DNA of 64,000 nt from Tolypeutes matacus (GCA_026826555.1 JAKSZT010053764.1:32692426-32756425); one strand, 5' to 3'; positions 47,134-59,447 are shown, counted from the first letter of the stretch. Program-made: numbers and translations. The notes: a model not told the origin generated them from the sequence alone.

Positions 47134-47340
47134 TTTCAAGTACCACTTCTACCACTTATTAACAGTATATGTCCTTGGATAAGTTGTTTAAGCTCTTTGA
47201 GCTTCTGATTCATCACCTATACATGGAAGGAAATAATACCTAACCCTTGCATGGTTGCTGTGAAGAGTAGAGAGATGAATAAAAAATAACTACCATCATA
47301 CCTGGCCTATTGTAGGGCTTAATATATGGTACTTGATCTA
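47134..47340 (+). mobile_element. MIR SINE
   Basis: 'ccacttctaccacttattaa', 'gtccttggataagttgttta', 'gcatggttgctgtgaagag' and 'acctggcctattgtagggct' follow MIR order. Confidence 0.75.
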
Positions 47341-47439
47341 ACACCTATTACTATCAAAGAAAAGCAATTAGGTCCTGTGTGTTTAATATAGGAGCATATG
47401 AGAGCTCATTTATGTAATGATTCATTCTCTTAATCACTC

Positions 47440-48050
47440 ATTTATTTATTCATCCTTGATTTCAATATATACTGAGAATGTACAATAGGTCAGATATTGA
47501 GCAGATACTAAAGATGCAAAAACTAAAAACACTGATTAGAATGAGAAGACATCTAAGCAAATCATATAAAACAGTGATATGAGTTTTTGGTTGAAGGCAA
47601 TACTGGCTGGGAAGGCTAGGGAAGGCTTCACAAAGGAGATGAGGGCTAAGGTAAATTTTAAAGCAGTATAAGAAGTTACCACATGAAAAAAATAAGAATA
47701 ATATTTCTTGTAGAGAAATTTGCATGTACAAAGACCTTTAAGTAAGAGAAAACATGGCACATTTTGAGAACACCAAGAATTTTGGTATCGTGTAAACAGG
47801 ATCGAGTGTCAAAAATGGGAGTGGATAGGTAAGAAGAGACCAAATCAGCCTGGCTAAAGGTTTCAAGCTGTATTCTGACATCAATGGAAAATCAAAGAAG
47901 AGTATTAAAACAAGGATTGATATAATCCAATTTCATTTATGATAATCATTGGGTCACTGGTATGGAAGGCATCCTGGGGGAACAATACGAGGGTAAGGAG
48001 GCCATTTATGAGGTTATCACACTAGTTTATGATAGAGGTGATGGGAAAGT
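47440..48050 (-). mobile_element. L2 LINE fragment, antisense
   Basis: Complement of L2 ORF2: 'gggaaggcttcacaaagga', 'gagaaatttgcatgtacaaa', 'tttcaagctgtattctgac', 'tgataatcattgggtcactg'. Strongly degraded. Confidence 0.65.
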
Positions 48051-48079
48051 AAACAGTGGGTGGTGCATTCTAGGAAAAC

Positions 48080-48235
48080 TTTAGAGACCATTGAAACAAA
48101 AGAGAAAACTGATATTCGGATAGGATATGTGACTTGTCCAAGGTCCACATCACAATGAGGTGAGGCAAGAATGCAAATATCTTGGCCCTTCTCTAGTCTG
48201 ATCAGTAATTTACCACACTGCCTCTTGATTAACTT
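48080..48235 (-). mobile_element. MIR SINE, antisense
   Basis: 'aactgatattcggataggat', 'gtgacttgtccaaggtccac' and 'accacactgcctcttg' are complements of the MIR core. Confidence 0.6.
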
Positions 48236-48507
48236 ACACAGAAAAAGTCTTAGGGACTCCTCAGAGTAAAAAAACAAAGCAAAACAAAACAACAACCCAT
48301 GTCTTACTCTTTGAACTCCCTCCTGATATCTTTTGAAATTTGAAATCCCCGCCCAGGCACATGGACCCAGATAGTCAATCAAGTCCTGAGTTCATTATGT
48401 TTGACCCAATATGAAAAATAAATCCCACCTGTCCCATACCTACCCCTGTAAGATGGACAAACCCTCATCCAATCAATAGGATTCAAGCTAACTTCCTTTT
48501 TTTGCCT
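48236..48507. other. Noncoding stretch
   Basis: AAAC-rich patch at 48270-48296, nothing else. Confidence 0.4.
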
Positions 48508-48776
48508 TTTTTTTTTTTTAATTACGGGAGTGAGTTTACAAAACAATCATGCGTAAAATACAGGATTCCCATACACCAACCAACACTGCATTGGGGTGGA
48601 ACATTTGTTACAACTAATGATAGCACTTTTTAATTATTGTACTATTATTTTAACAGTAGTTACCTTTGTTACAATTGATGAACTGTTATTAAAATAGTTC
48701 TATCTATCATCCATCATTTACATTAACTATATTTTCCCCATATACCACCCTATTATTACCACCTTTTATTTGTTTC
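48508..48776 (-). mobile_element. Clade-type L1 3' end, antisense
   Basis: T run followed by 'caggattcccatacaccaac', 'cattggggtggaacatttgt', 'acctttgttacaattgatga' and 'catttacattaactat', a tail I associate with xenarthran L1. The same family is seen at 55300-55533. Confidence 0.7.
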
Positions 48777-49000
48777 TGTGGCAGTTTGAAGTTCTATGAA
48801 TCCCAGAAAGAGAACTAATCCACTCCTGTGGGTGTGATACTCTTTTAACTGGACTATGTCAGTGAGGCGTAACTCAGGTTGAGTCTCCTCCCTCTTGCTG
48901 GCTCTGATAAAAACAGACACAGAGGAAAAGGAAGCTGCCATATTTGATCCTGTGATGTGAGAGAAAGGACTCCAGGTTTGCCTGGAGACATAGAAAAGTC
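48777..49000 (+). mobile_element. Clade-type LTR, 5' part
   Basis: Starts 'tgtggcagtttgaagttc' then 'tgaatcccagaaagagaact', 'ccactcctgtgggtgtga' and 'agaggaaaaggaagctgcc'. Related in sequence to the complement of 54018-54525. The 3' end is missing. Confidence 0.65.
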
Positions 49001-50309
49001 CCCATTTTATTTTAAAAGCAAAATTAAATTCATTTAATGTACAGCATCATGTTATAGTCTTTTCCATATTGTAGCCATAATTTTCAAAGTGGGGTGTCTC
49101 CAATATTGCACTTCAGAATATTGTCTCTTGTCCTGAAAACATGCCTCTTCCCATCAAATGGCATTATAATTTTGCTACACTATATACTTTACTCATAAAT
49201 TTTACTCCAAAATTTACTCCATAAATTTTGCACAAACTTGAAACAAAGAGTGGCAGGAGAAGCAGAAAGGATGCAGCAATTTCTATTTGGATGAACTGCC
49301 TGAACTTGCACATCTCATCTCAAGGAAAAGATGCTTCATTATTCCTTCTCTTCATGCCATTTAAAGTATTTTTTCTTACCACATTAAAGCAAAATACTAG
49401 ACAATTTAATTTGAGGCAATGGATTAAATGTTAGTAAAAGTCCCAAATTCAATTCTGCATAATACAGATGAATGTCTGAAGATTCAAAAGCTACTAGCAG
49501 AGTAAGGAAGCCTGGTAAAAACTACAGATAAAACATAGCTAGTAGGTATATCATCTTGGTCATCCACACTCACAAAAGCCCAATAATTAAAGAACGATGA
49601 CAGGAAAGCACTTCTTTAAAAAAAAGAAAGGGGGCAAGGATTAAAAGAAACTATTAGCAAATTGTTTCAAAATGTCAAGAGCAAAATATTTCCTCTGCCT
49701 CAAGTACAGTTATTTTCACCCTATCAATGACAGAGGCAGAGTGAAGAAGGAGTTTGCCTACAACCAAGTTCTTTTGTATCACTGCCTCAACTAAACTACT
49801 TATATTTTGTAGGCAAGTTGCACCTCAATGAACACCTTAAAATGCCTAATAAATGAAATTATTTCACTTCATAACACCTTCTGCTTTGCTCTCTCTCACT
49901 GAGAACTATTGAGAAAAATGAGTTCAGGAGATAGAAAATTTCTTGCCTCTTCCCCTGACAAACAGGGGCTTTAGAGGAAAGATAATTCAGGGAGGGGATC
50001 CTGTACCCCCATATTGGGGTTAATTTTGTCCCTCAACCTTCTCCATGCAACCATAGCTGACTCCTTATTATCAGAACTCACTAGGAGCCATGACTAAAAC
50101 CTCACTAACAGATGATTGGGGGGAACTGCTAACCTTAAACTACAAGGGGGAGCTTGTGTTAGAGTTTTGTTCATTGACATTATGATCATAATCATTTGAA
50201 TCAAGCACTATCAAACTTGTTTAAATGTTTGACCAATGTAACCCCTCCAGATAGGCAAAGAAGAAATGGATGCATGAGACCTCATTTCTAGGAAAAAACA
50301 CACTATAGT
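49001..50309. other. Noncoding stretch, no feature recognised
   Basis: Nothing supported; the frame at 49228-49434 is chance-like. Confidence 0.35.
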
Positions 50310-50761
50310 TGTGATGGTTAGGTTAATGTGTCAACTCGGCCAGGTAATTGTTTCCAGGTGTTTGTTCCAGCAAGCACTGGGATAATTGTAATACAAGAGC
50401 ATTTATGGACTTCGATCACCAGTGAGTTTACTGCATGGATGGCTGATTACATCTGCATCAGTCAGGGAGATTACATCATCAATGGGTGACACTTTTATCC
50501 AATCAATGAATGCCTTAAAAGGGGAAGTGATTTCAATATTCAGAGAGAATTTCCCAGCTCATCGTTGGACAGGCAACTTCTGCCAGAAACTCATCAAGGA
50601 CCTTTCATCGGACTTTCATCGGAGCCCCTGGTTTGCAGTCTGCCTTGCAGAACCTGGACTTATGCATCCCTATGGTCGTGTGAGAGACTTTTTTAAAATC
50701 TCATATTATTGACAGATATCTCCTGTTGATTCTGTTTCTTGAGAGAACCCTGACTAACACA
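50310..50761 (+). mobile_element. ERVL-like LTR
   Basis: Starts 'tgtgatggttaggttaatgt' and ends 'agaaccctgactaacaca', the classic termini of ERVL/MaLR-related LTRs. Two bases later a primer-binding site follows, so this is a 5' LTR relic rather than a solo LTR. The 96-codon frame at 50422-50712 lies in the LTR and is not a gene. Confidence 0.8.
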
Positions 50762-50764
50762 GCT

Positions 50765-50781
50765 TGGTACCAGGAGTGGGG
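50765..50781 (+). promoter_or_regulatory. Retroviral primer-binding site relic (tRNA-Leu-like)
   Basis: 'tggtaccaggagtgggg' starts three bases after the LTR. It resembles the complement of a tRNA-Leu 3' end (ending CCA), the usual ERVL primer. The internal region breaks off directly afterwards. Confidence 0.65.
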
Positions 50782-51241
50782 TAGAAGTCCACAGTTACCA
50801 GGCCATAAAGCATAAGTTTCTTCTCTCACCAAAGTCCATTGTCACGTGTTGGAGCAAGACAGCTGCCGACGTTTGCCATGATTCAGGCTTCTTGGGTTCC
50901 CCTCTTCCCGGGGCTGCATTTCTCTCCTGGCTTAGCTCCTGTTTCCTCCACAAGGTCAGCTGTAGACTATCAGGCGAACAGCTTGCTTCTCTTCTCCTAG
51001 GGCCTTCTCTCCAACATCAAAACTCCAACTTCAGAATTGCTTCAACTCTGTTCTTTGCCTTGCCTTTTATATTTGATTTCCCCACCCACCAAGGGGTGGG
51101 GCTCGATGCCCTACTGACGTGGCCCAGTTAACGCCCTAATCATAACCTAATCATGCCCAGATTAACAGATCAGTTTACAAGCATAATCTAATAAAGATTT
51201 TTGGAATTCGTAATTACATCAAACTGCCAAACGGCTACAAC
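50782..51241 (-). mobile_element. Clade-type LTR, antisense, 3'-truncated
   Basis: Read in reverse complement from 51241 it gives 'gccgtttggcagtttgatg', 'gattatgcttgtaaactg', 'ccaccccttggtgggtgggg' and 'gcctggtaactgtggacttc'. The first blocks match the plus-strand LTR at 63700-64000, proving a shared family. It stops at the primer-binding-site relic before reaching its AATAAA region, so a join or deletion truncated it. Confidence 0.75.
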
Positions 51242-51471
51242 AGGCCTCTAGAATTCGCAGGGACCACCGCTACAGAAAACCCAAGACTCATACCACTTGA
51301 GAAGTGGGAGAAGCAGCAAGGACCCAAACAGTGAAGAGCAGAGCTGCCACATAATGTCATGCGCACGCTCCAGAGTGCCCCGCTGGTTAAAATTCAATAG
51401 CTTCATGCCCTTTAGGATAAGGTTCATGGCCTTGGTGAGGCATGTGCCGCCTTTCACTAATTGACCGTTGC
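51242..51471. other. Noncoding stretch
   Basis: Nothing named. Confidence 0.35.
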
Positions 51472-51918
51472 TGCTATGGGTTGAACTGTGTTCCACAAAA
51501 AGATAGATTTTAATAAAAAGATATGTTTTAGGGCTGGAATTAGTTAAAATGAGGTCATTCTAGAGTAGGTTGGGCCCCTAATCCAATATGGCTGGTGTTT
51601 TTATACAAAGAGGAAATTTGGACACAGGGACAGACAGAGGCATGGGGGACATAGGGGAGAGGGCCATGTGAAAATGGAGGCAGCAGAGACTAAAGTGATG
51701 CATCTACAAGCCAAGGAATGCCAAGGATGACTGGCCAACACCAGAAGCTAAGAAGAGGCAAGGAAGAATTCTTCTCTATAAGTTTCAGAGGCATGGCTCT
51801 GCCACCACCTTGACTTGGGATTTCTAGCCTCCATGACTGTGAAGCAATAAATTTCTCTTGTTTTAAGTCACCTGGTTTGTGGTACTTTGTTACAGCAGCC
51901 CTGGGACGCTAATATACA
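51472..51918 (+). mobile_element. MLT1-type LTR, near full length
   Basis: 'gcctaatccaatatggctgg'-like sequence, 'gccatgtgaaaatggaggca', 'ccaaggaatgccaaggatga', 'tgacttgggatttctagcct', 'gtgaagcaataaatttctct' and 'tttgttacagcagccctggg' give the full MLT1 plan. Includes the AATAAA signal. Confidence 0.85.
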
Positions 51919-51959
51919 TGCTGCTGCTTCTGCCAACCCACTGTTGCCCCCAAGCCCCA

Positions 51960-52335
51960 CTGCTCCTAATGGTCCCCTCCAGCCATAGTAAACTCCACAT
52001 GTTCCTTTTCTCCTTACACCTTGCTTGCCTGACCTAGATTATAGACAATTATTCTTTCTTCTGTGATGCCTTCACTGACTTCCCTTCTCCTGTTCCAAGC
52101 ACATTTTTATCTCTTCTTCCTTTATCCTACCACCACTTCTTGCATTTATTTGTATATTTGCACTCAGTAATTTTTATTGCAAATATTTGTTTATATGTCT
52201 TTCTGCTCTCCCAGAGTGAGAGCCCCTTGAAAGCAGTGAATGTGTCTGTCAGCACTCATCTCCAGAGCAAAGCACATTCTTTGGCACTGTAACAGGTGCT
52301 TCATAATTATTTACTGAATAAATGAATTAATGTAT
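51960..52335 (+). mobile_element. L2 LINE 3' end
   Basis: 'gatgccttcactgacttccc', 'agtgagagccccttgaaagc', 'ggtgcttcataattattta' and 'ctgaataaatgaattaatg' mark the L2 3' end. Confidence 0.75.
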
Positions 52336-54017
52336 GACTGCAAACCAGAAATCTGCCTCTAAAAGTAGACTTAGCATTTAAAAAAAATACATACCCAAAT
52401 AACTCTTGTTTCCCTTGTAAATGAATTGAAAAATAGCATCCATAAATAAAACTAAAGCTTTCATGCCATAGGTATTTTTAGCCAGCACAACCTCTTTGAG
52501 TAATGAAATTCACATTTACTTCACACTTTGTAAATGTTTAGTTCATCTCAAATTTGCTTTTTATTTTCAAGTTTCAGGGGAATAATACCAATTTTTAAAA
52601 TCTGCTGAATAAGTCCAGTACAGTTTTATACTATTTTGGTCCTTCAAGATTTTCTGATTACACTTTATCCCTTTGGAAGTCTGGAAAATCCTTAAATAGT
52701 ATATTAGTCAGGATAGTGGAAATTTACTGACACATCTAATTTGGAATCCTGGGCAAAGTTGTATTTAGGAGTTCAACTTATTCCTCAGACATCTCACTCT
52801 TTTTCCTATTTTTCTCAGCTCTTTTTGGGATGTTGCTTTCATTTCTAGTCACAAAAAGTCCATATGATGGCCACTGGCAACTTTAGGCTCTGCTGGTGTT
52901 TCCAGTAAATGATCCTATATCTCTTTCTTTATAGCATCAGCACAAACCATGTAAATGATTCTTTGGCATACATTGTGTCCCATGCCCATTCATGTACCAT
53001 AGGATGCTAATTAGATAGAGCTGGGTCATAGGTAGCTCCTCAGAATAGGGGTGGTATGGGATTAATTCTGGTTTACTCTACCAGAACTGCATAGATTGAA
53101 AATGGAAAAGAGATAGTTTTCCCCCAAAGCGATGCTAAACAAAACAAAACAAAACAAAACAAAAACAAAATGTTTGCCCCCTCCCCACAGATCTCTCTCT
53201 CGTTCTCTCCAGCTGTTCTGTCTTCTTTGGGGTTAACGAAACCAGAATGCCATAAAGTGTACAGTATTGGAGCTGCTATCATGCTGTAGAAGAAAATAAC
53301 ATTTTTTTTTTGTTTCTAAACATTAGCACTAATGATAATTTAGGGTTTTTTTTCTGTCTTTTTTTCTCTATAAAGTTTCATCTTGGGCAAGTATCTGTGA
53401 TAAGTCTTAGGTCCCATTCCCAAATCATAATTGATTGCTTTGAGCCCAGCATCCTCTGAAGAGTGTTCAAGTTTTATTTTTCTCGACTTTTTTGCCTTTC
53501 ACTAAAATCACATTAAATTCACTGGCCACTTTTCTGCCCTCTCTCATAACTTCAAAGATTGTCCTGGCATTTTCCCATCCAGAGAGTTTACTCTAATTTG
53601 TAAACTAAGTATGTTCTCTGTGCCTTCTTTCTCCCAACTAATTTGTGATATCATCATCATAAACACCATCACCATCTAACAAAAACAATCAATGTAACAA
53701 CAACAAAATATCCAAGGTTGGTGAATCCTTGCTGTTGCTACTGTTGGTGTCAATTTATTCTATTAGAATCTTCCAGAGCCACTGCTGGATCTAGGGGATG
53801 GGATTATGGGAGAGGAAATTCGCAGTGGGGGAATGTGGTAAAAATCTCAGAGCTGATCTTGCACTCTAGTTCATTCTGGACTTATATTTCTAGCTCCCAG
53901 TTGATGGTGCATTAACACCTAAGTTCTGGTTTACCTGGAATGGAAATATTCCCTCGGTCAAAAATTAATTAATATCCCTCTATGGATTCATGATATATTG
54001 CTATTTTTGTTCCAGGG
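52336..54017. other. Noncoding stretch with (AAAAC)n
   Basis: An (AAAAC)n microsatellite at 53137-53170; otherwise no feature recognised. Confidence 0.45.
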
Positions 54018-54525
54018 TGTTTTAGTTTGCTGAAGGCTGCCAATGCAAAAAAATAACAAAAATGGGTTGGCTTTTATAATGGGAATTTATTAGGATAAAA
54101 TCTTAAAGTTCCAAGGCTGTGAAAATGTCCAAATCAAGGCATCATGAGAGATGCTATCTCACCAAAAGTCAGCTGCTGGCAGATCCTGGCCTACTGCAAC
54201 GTGGCAAGGCAAAATGGCTGCTGGACTGCCTTCTCTTCCAGGCTCACTTTCTCCCTGAGCTCAGCTGTGGGTGGTCCTGGAGTCCTCTTTCACATGGCAA
54301 GGTAAAAGTGGCAGTTCTCTTTCTCTGTGTGTTTCTGAATGTTTCTCCCGTTTATAAAAGACTCAGCAAGTTGGCTGAGACCCACCGTGGGCCTCACTGA
54401 AGTACTCCAATCAAAGGCCCCCAACTGAATTGAATCCAATCAAAGTGTTCCACACCCAAAGAAATGGATTAGCTCCAAGAACACGATCTTTCCTGGGATT
54501 CACAAAATTTTCAAATTGTCAGACA
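54018..54525 (-). mobile_element. Clade-type LTR, antisense, near full length
   Basis: Begins 'tgttttagtttgctgaaggc' and ends 'tttcaaattgtcagaca', complements of TG...CA. 'ggttggcttttataatggga' is the complement of the polyadenylation side seen again at 59448-59564. 'tcctgggattcacaaaattt' matches the complement of 48777-49000. About 508 bases. Confidence 0.75.
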
Positions 54526-55299
54526 GAAGACTCATTGTACTTTCTCATCAGCTCAGTAATGAACTAAATGTGATGTTTTTCAGCATGTAGAATTTTAAAC
54601 TGTGATGAACTGTGAATGGTTTATAAGCATCTAATCTTTCATTTTGTTTGTCACATAAAGCTTAAATTTTGGAAATATATTTTGTATCTTTGCATTTCAC
54701 ATGAAATAAGCTGGTGAAATGTAGCTATTTACTATTTGTCTAACCTGGAGCAATTTCCTTCAGAGTAAAATTCTGGGTTAAGGGTTAAGTTAGACCCTCA
54801 AAAAAATCCCTTCCATGAGGCTTGCATGCCCCCTGACCTCCATTTTTTCCTTCTCATGAGAGGAAGGTCAGAATAAAAGACTGTAATTATTATTAACAAT
54901 CAGCATATGCAAAAATCTCTACCTCTTCTCAGAGACAAGCTCTATATTTGCAGTTAGGGAGGAGGATGTTTAATATAGGTAAATGCTGTCTCTTGCTTGC
55001 TTGCTCTTTTGGTATAATTGACTATGCTCTCTCTTTTCCCTATTTCTGGAAAAAGATTAAGGGAAAGCTTGCTCATCAGAGTACCCCAAAAAGGCAAAAG
55101 AAGATATGATTTTGTAAGTCACAATGAATACTTTCTACATTGAGCAAGGTAAATTTCCCTCTGCAACATTTTTTTGATTGTCCACTAAGGAACTCCCTTG
55201 TCTTTCCCATAGGGTCTATTCCCATTTTAACTCCATGAGTTCCTTCTATTGCAGTAATGAAATCCAGAAACTGTTCAAGCAGGTAAATGTTTGTTTTTT
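54526..55299. other. Noncoding stretch, no feature recognised
   Basis: Nothing supported. Confidence 0.35.
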
Positions 55300-55533
55300 T
55301 TCCAACTATTTATTGAAATATATCATTCATACATGAACAAACATAAACTATAAGTGTTCAGTAAACATTGTGAACTTAAAAACAAACATGCATAACATCA
55401 TACAGGACTCCTACACATCAACCCCCACAAACACCCCACATTGTTGTAAAACATTTGTTAACAAATGATGAAAGAGCATCATCAAAGTATTACTACTAAC
55501 TATAGTCCGTATCTTCCTCCCCTATACATTTTT
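55300..55533 (-). mobile_element. Clade-type L1 3' end, antisense
   Basis: 'catacaggactcctacacat', 'ttgttgtaaaacatttgtta', 'aaatgatgaaagagcatcat' and 'actaactatagtccgtatc' match the same L1 tail as 48508-48776. Interrupted or ended by a SINE. Confidence 0.7.
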
Positions 55534-55950
55534 TAAGGATTTATTTATTTACTTTTATCCATTTTTTACCCATCCCCGTTTTTGCTGTTTCTGTGTCCAT
55601 TCGCCTGGCAACTCTCTGTGTCTGTTTCCTGCCCTCTCTTCTCATCCTTCTCCTCCTGTTTTCACTGGGATTCCATTCTCAGAATCTCCGATGTGGGAGA
55701 GAGGAGTCCTACCACCTGTGCTACCGTAGTTCCTGGTTTTTCAGTGCGTCTCATCTTGGCTCTCCCTTGTGTCACTCTCCTGTTACATCATCATCTTGCT
55801 GCATGGCTCGCAGCGGCTGATGGTGCACCCATGAACATGCCTTCTATATTTTTATTTTTTTAATTTTTACTGGGAGGTCCCAGGGATCAAACCCAGGTCC
55901 CTCTATATGGGAGATGGACACCCAACCACCCGAGCCACGTCTGTCCCCCC
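55534..55950 (-). mobile_element. DAS-type SINE dimer
   Basis: Antisense head at 55869-55949 ('cccagggatcaaacccaggt', 'cgagccacgtctgtcccc') and a second degraded head at 55667-55737. The tail side is 'aaggatttatttatttac'. I could not find clear target duplications. The frames at 55582-55863 lie within it. Confidence 0.8.
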
Positions 55951-56689
55951 TGCTATATCTTGAGGTTGACCAAAGATACCCAAAGTTACAGTCTTTTCCC
56001 ATACAGGATGGTCATATAATAAATCAGGCTTAGTTTATGACCAGCATTCCAAAAACCAGACCTAGGGAGAAAAACTAGGTCTAGGGACACATGCATGGTT
56101 TCTAATACAGCGAATGTTTAGCCTACCCTGATTATCACAAAATCAGGTCAGCGAGAATATTCACATCAGCTAAATGTTTTAAACTCTCTTTCTGGTAAAG
56201 ATATTGAAGGTTTAAACTGGCACTGTAATTACTTGGGAAAAATTAGACTTTGGTCTTTTGTTGCTTTATGATTTCTTTTTTATTGCAATCTAAAGAATCA
56301 AAATATGATTTCATGGAAGAAGATGAAGCAACTTGACAGACACCAAAACAATTTCCTCTTGCCAGACCTCTTACAGAAATCAGATATCCGCCTTATGGAC
56401 TATTTACACTTCCTTCTTTCTTTGCATCCAATAGTCTATCTTCACCACAAGATTATTGACCCACTGAAGGCAGGCACTGTAACCTTGAATCTTGGTATTG
56501 TGGGTCTACCACAGTAAATAGTAAACATTTACCAAGAGTTTGCTGACTAGAAAATCAACTTGCTTACTGATCTCACCATTTAATTCATTTTTTAGCAAAT
56601 CTGAAGTGTGGCAGTAGAAAATCTTCCTCCTATGTAATTTCCCTGTCCAAGAACTTTTAAAATTGGATCCCTGTTATCTAAATATTGAA
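55951..56689. other. Noncoding stretch, no feature recognised
   Basis: Nothing supported. Confidence 0.35.
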
Positions 56690-57180
56690 GTTCAAAATAC
56701 TCAGCCTGGTATCTTGCACAATCTGCTGATCACCTAGGTAACAGCTAATACTGTTTCCAACTTCATTTTCCACTCCTTCAGGGATGCCCCCTATATGTGA
56801 ACCAACGAAATTATTCTCTGTACATATGCTATACTTTCCAATCTACCTACTCTTGCACAAGCCATTTCAGACGGCTGAGTGCCTATATTTTCATCTCCAT
56901 GTTTCCAAATCTTACCAACCTTTTAAAGCCTCCTTCAAATAGTGCCTCCTAACCAGACATAGCCCTCATCCTCCCATGCCAGGCCTTTATCTGTACTTTC
57001 TTTAGGGCACTTATTCCCAAATTTTCATTATAGTTCTGCACATTACTTATTCCCACCCCTCCTTTACCCACCCAGGCTCCTGGAAGGAAAAGTCTGTTTC
57101 TGATTCCTGTTCTTCCTTTGCAGTGACTAACACTGTGCCTTACACTCAGCAGGTGCACAATGATTGCTGGTTGAATGAAC
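56690..57180 (+). mobile_element. L2 LINE 3' region
   Basis: 'tacctactcttgcacaagcc', 'cctccttcaaatagtgcctc', 'gtgactaacactgtgcctta' and 'gattgctggttgaatgaac' are L2 3' motifs in order. Confidence 0.75.
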
Positions 57181-57182
57181 AT

Positions 57183-57325
57183 ATATTTAGCACCTATTAC
57201 AATTTCCAATCCCTTTTGCTAGGTACTTTCAAGAATGTTATTCCACTTAAACTCATGATAGTCCTGTGTAGTAATCGTTATTATTATCCATGTTTTGTAG
57301 ATGACAACCTGAGTCTTCTTGTATT
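57183..57325 (-). mobile_element. MIR SINE, antisense
   Basis: 'tttagcacctattacaattt', 'tcgttattattatccatgtt' and 'tgtagatgacaacctgagtc' are complements of MIR. Confidence 0.6.
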
Positions 57326-57333
57326 GTCTAAGA

Positions 57334-57507
57334 CAGTAGTGCTCAATCTTAGGGTGTTTCAGAGTTATCTGGAGGACTTGTTAAAATGCAGGTGACTGGG
57401 TCCCACTCCCATAATTTCTGATTCATTAAATCTGGGGCAGAGCCCAAGAATTTGCATTTCTAACAAAATTCTCAGGGGATGCTGGTGCTACTGGTCAGTT
57501 CAGTGAG
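57334..57507 (+). mobile_element. MER5A DNA transposon
   Basis: Starts 'cagtagtgctcaatcttag'. 'ggaggacttgttaaaatgca', 'tttctgattcattaaatctg', 'gaatttgcatttctaacaaa' and 'gatgctggtgctactggtca' follow MER5A. The 3' inverted end is degraded. Confidence 0.85.
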
Positions 57508-58469
57508 TGCCTGGGAGATGACAGATTTTTCATGATCAAAAGATGTGAATATCTCTAATCCCAAACTACCACCTCTGTGAGTGATATTTGATTTTATTAG
57601 TCAAATTAATAATAAATTAAAGGGAAAAGGTTATAAAATGGAGAGGATGACAGTAAAGGAGAAAGGGAGGAAAGGAAAAAGGAAGAAGTTTTGTGAGAAG
57701 TACTGTATTTTTTATTAATATTAAATTACACTTTACTGATAGACTGATAGTGGGCATCAGTTGAGAATGTTAAATCATGGTCCACCACTGCCCAGCGGTA
57801 ACATTGTATACCAATTGAGGAGAATATAGAACATTTCTACTCTTCCAACTTCATGGGTCTCTAGGAGCTTAATTGTACTGTAGACTTGGAACTGTGCCTT
57901 TTAATATTTTAATATTATTTTGAATGAATGAAAAATTTGCCTGCCAAGAACAAGTTTTCTGACTTGTAACCCTAACTTTGCCACAGAGGGACTAGGAAGG
58001 ATTTTTAAATGCAGCCTTATGTTAATTCTCAGATGCTGATAATAGGAACATTGTAATATGAATTTTCTGTTCTTTATATTTAAAATTTCTGAGAGGCAAA
58101 ATAGTGCAACACTTAATACAATAATATGGAAAACGGCTTCCCTTTTGGGCTTTCAGGACTGAAATTAAAGTTTATCAAAGGTGATTTCCCATCAAGTAGG
58201 GCAAAAGTTCAGCAGTGTGGATCTTCCGTAGATTTTATTTTTATTTTCCCAGTGGTTTCTGAGTATTGGCCTTGTTCCTGCTCTTTGACTATCTTCAGAG
58301 ATGGTCTGACCTGGTGTGTGATCTTCAGCATATTAAAATTTTGAGATAACCAGTTTAAAATCTAAACTCCACAGTTTACGGGCTGTCATTAAAAGACACA
58401 GTGTCGTAAACAGGATAATTATTTGAAAATAGAAATATCAAAAAAAAAACATTCTTAGAGCATATTGTT
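57508..58469. other. Noncoding stretch, no feature recognised
   Basis: Nothing supported. Confidence 0.35.
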
Positions 58470-58940
58470 TGGGTCCTCATTATTTCTAGCCTATAATACT
58501 ATCCAATTTCTTAACACCCTCCCATCTATAGAGACCCTCACTAATATGATTGTATTAGTGCCCTGCTAAGAATATCTCAGTAATTCACCATTGTCTGCAG
58601 GGAAAAAAAAATCTCATTTTTTTGTATCTCATACAGAGTTGGAAATGACTCATTCCCTATTCCACTGTACATCTTGTCTTAAGTTATTAATACTGAGTCT
58701 CTGCCCTCCCCTTAAACCATCACACTCTTTCCTGTGCCTCTCTACATGTTTCCCTTATCTTTCCTAAGTCTGGAAATACCTTTCTCTTCCAAACTCTATC
58801 CAGTCGTTCTCTACATTGTTGTTTTTATTAATGTTTAACAAGACAAATGCTTATTAGGCCTTATATTAAAACTACCTCCTTTGTGAGTCTCTTCGTAACT
58901 ACCAAAGTGAATTAGGCAGACCTACTTTTATACTCCTCCC
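58470..58940 (+). mobile_element. L2 LINE fragment
   Basis: 'caccattgtctgcaggg', 'atacctttctcttccaaact' and 'actacctcctttgtgagtct' follow L2. An MLT1A0 LTR directly follows, probably inserted into it. Confidence 0.65.
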
Positions 58941-59395
58941 TGGTGGCCTGAATAATGGTCCCCAAGAATGTCCAGGTACTGAGCCCTGAACCTATGAATT
59001 TTCAAGAGTGACATTGCTGATCTTGATCTTGATCTTGAGATTGGGAGATTATCTTGGATTATCCAGGTAAGCCCTAAATGTAAAGTGTCCTTTTAAAAGG
59101 GAGGCAGAGAGAAATTAGACTTTTGAGGAGACTTTTTAATGATAGAAGCAGGGATTGGAGTGATGTGCTTTGAAGATGCAGGAAGAGATCGCAGGCGATG
59201 GAATACAGGGAGCCACTAGAAGCTGGAAAAGACAAAGAAATGGATTCTCCTCTAGAGACTCTGATATGCTGATTTGGGCTCAGTGAAACCCATTTCAGAC
59301 TTTTGATCTCTAGAATAATAAGAGAATAAGTTTCTGTTATTTTAATTCACTAAATTTGTGGTAATTTGTTACAGTGGTCAGAGGAAAATAATACA
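58941..59395 (+). mobile_element. MLT1A0-type LTR
   Basis: Close to the MLT1A0 plan: 'tggcctgaataatggtcccc', 'gattgggagattatcttgga', 'gcagggattggagtgatgtg', 'ccactagaagctggaaaaga', 'gtgaaacccatttcagactt' and 'tttgttacagtggtcagagg' to 'aatacaa'. About 455 bases, near full length. A small tandem 'cttgat' triplication occurs near 59020-59036. Confidence 0.88.
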
Positions 59396-59447
59396 ACCCC
59401 TCTGGGTTGTACATTCTTCAATTTGAACAAGTGTTTCATGCTTTTGT

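Noticed and set aside
50422..50712. 96-codon frame as a viral or host gene
   Set aside because: It lies wholly within the LTR 50310-50761, which is noncoding.
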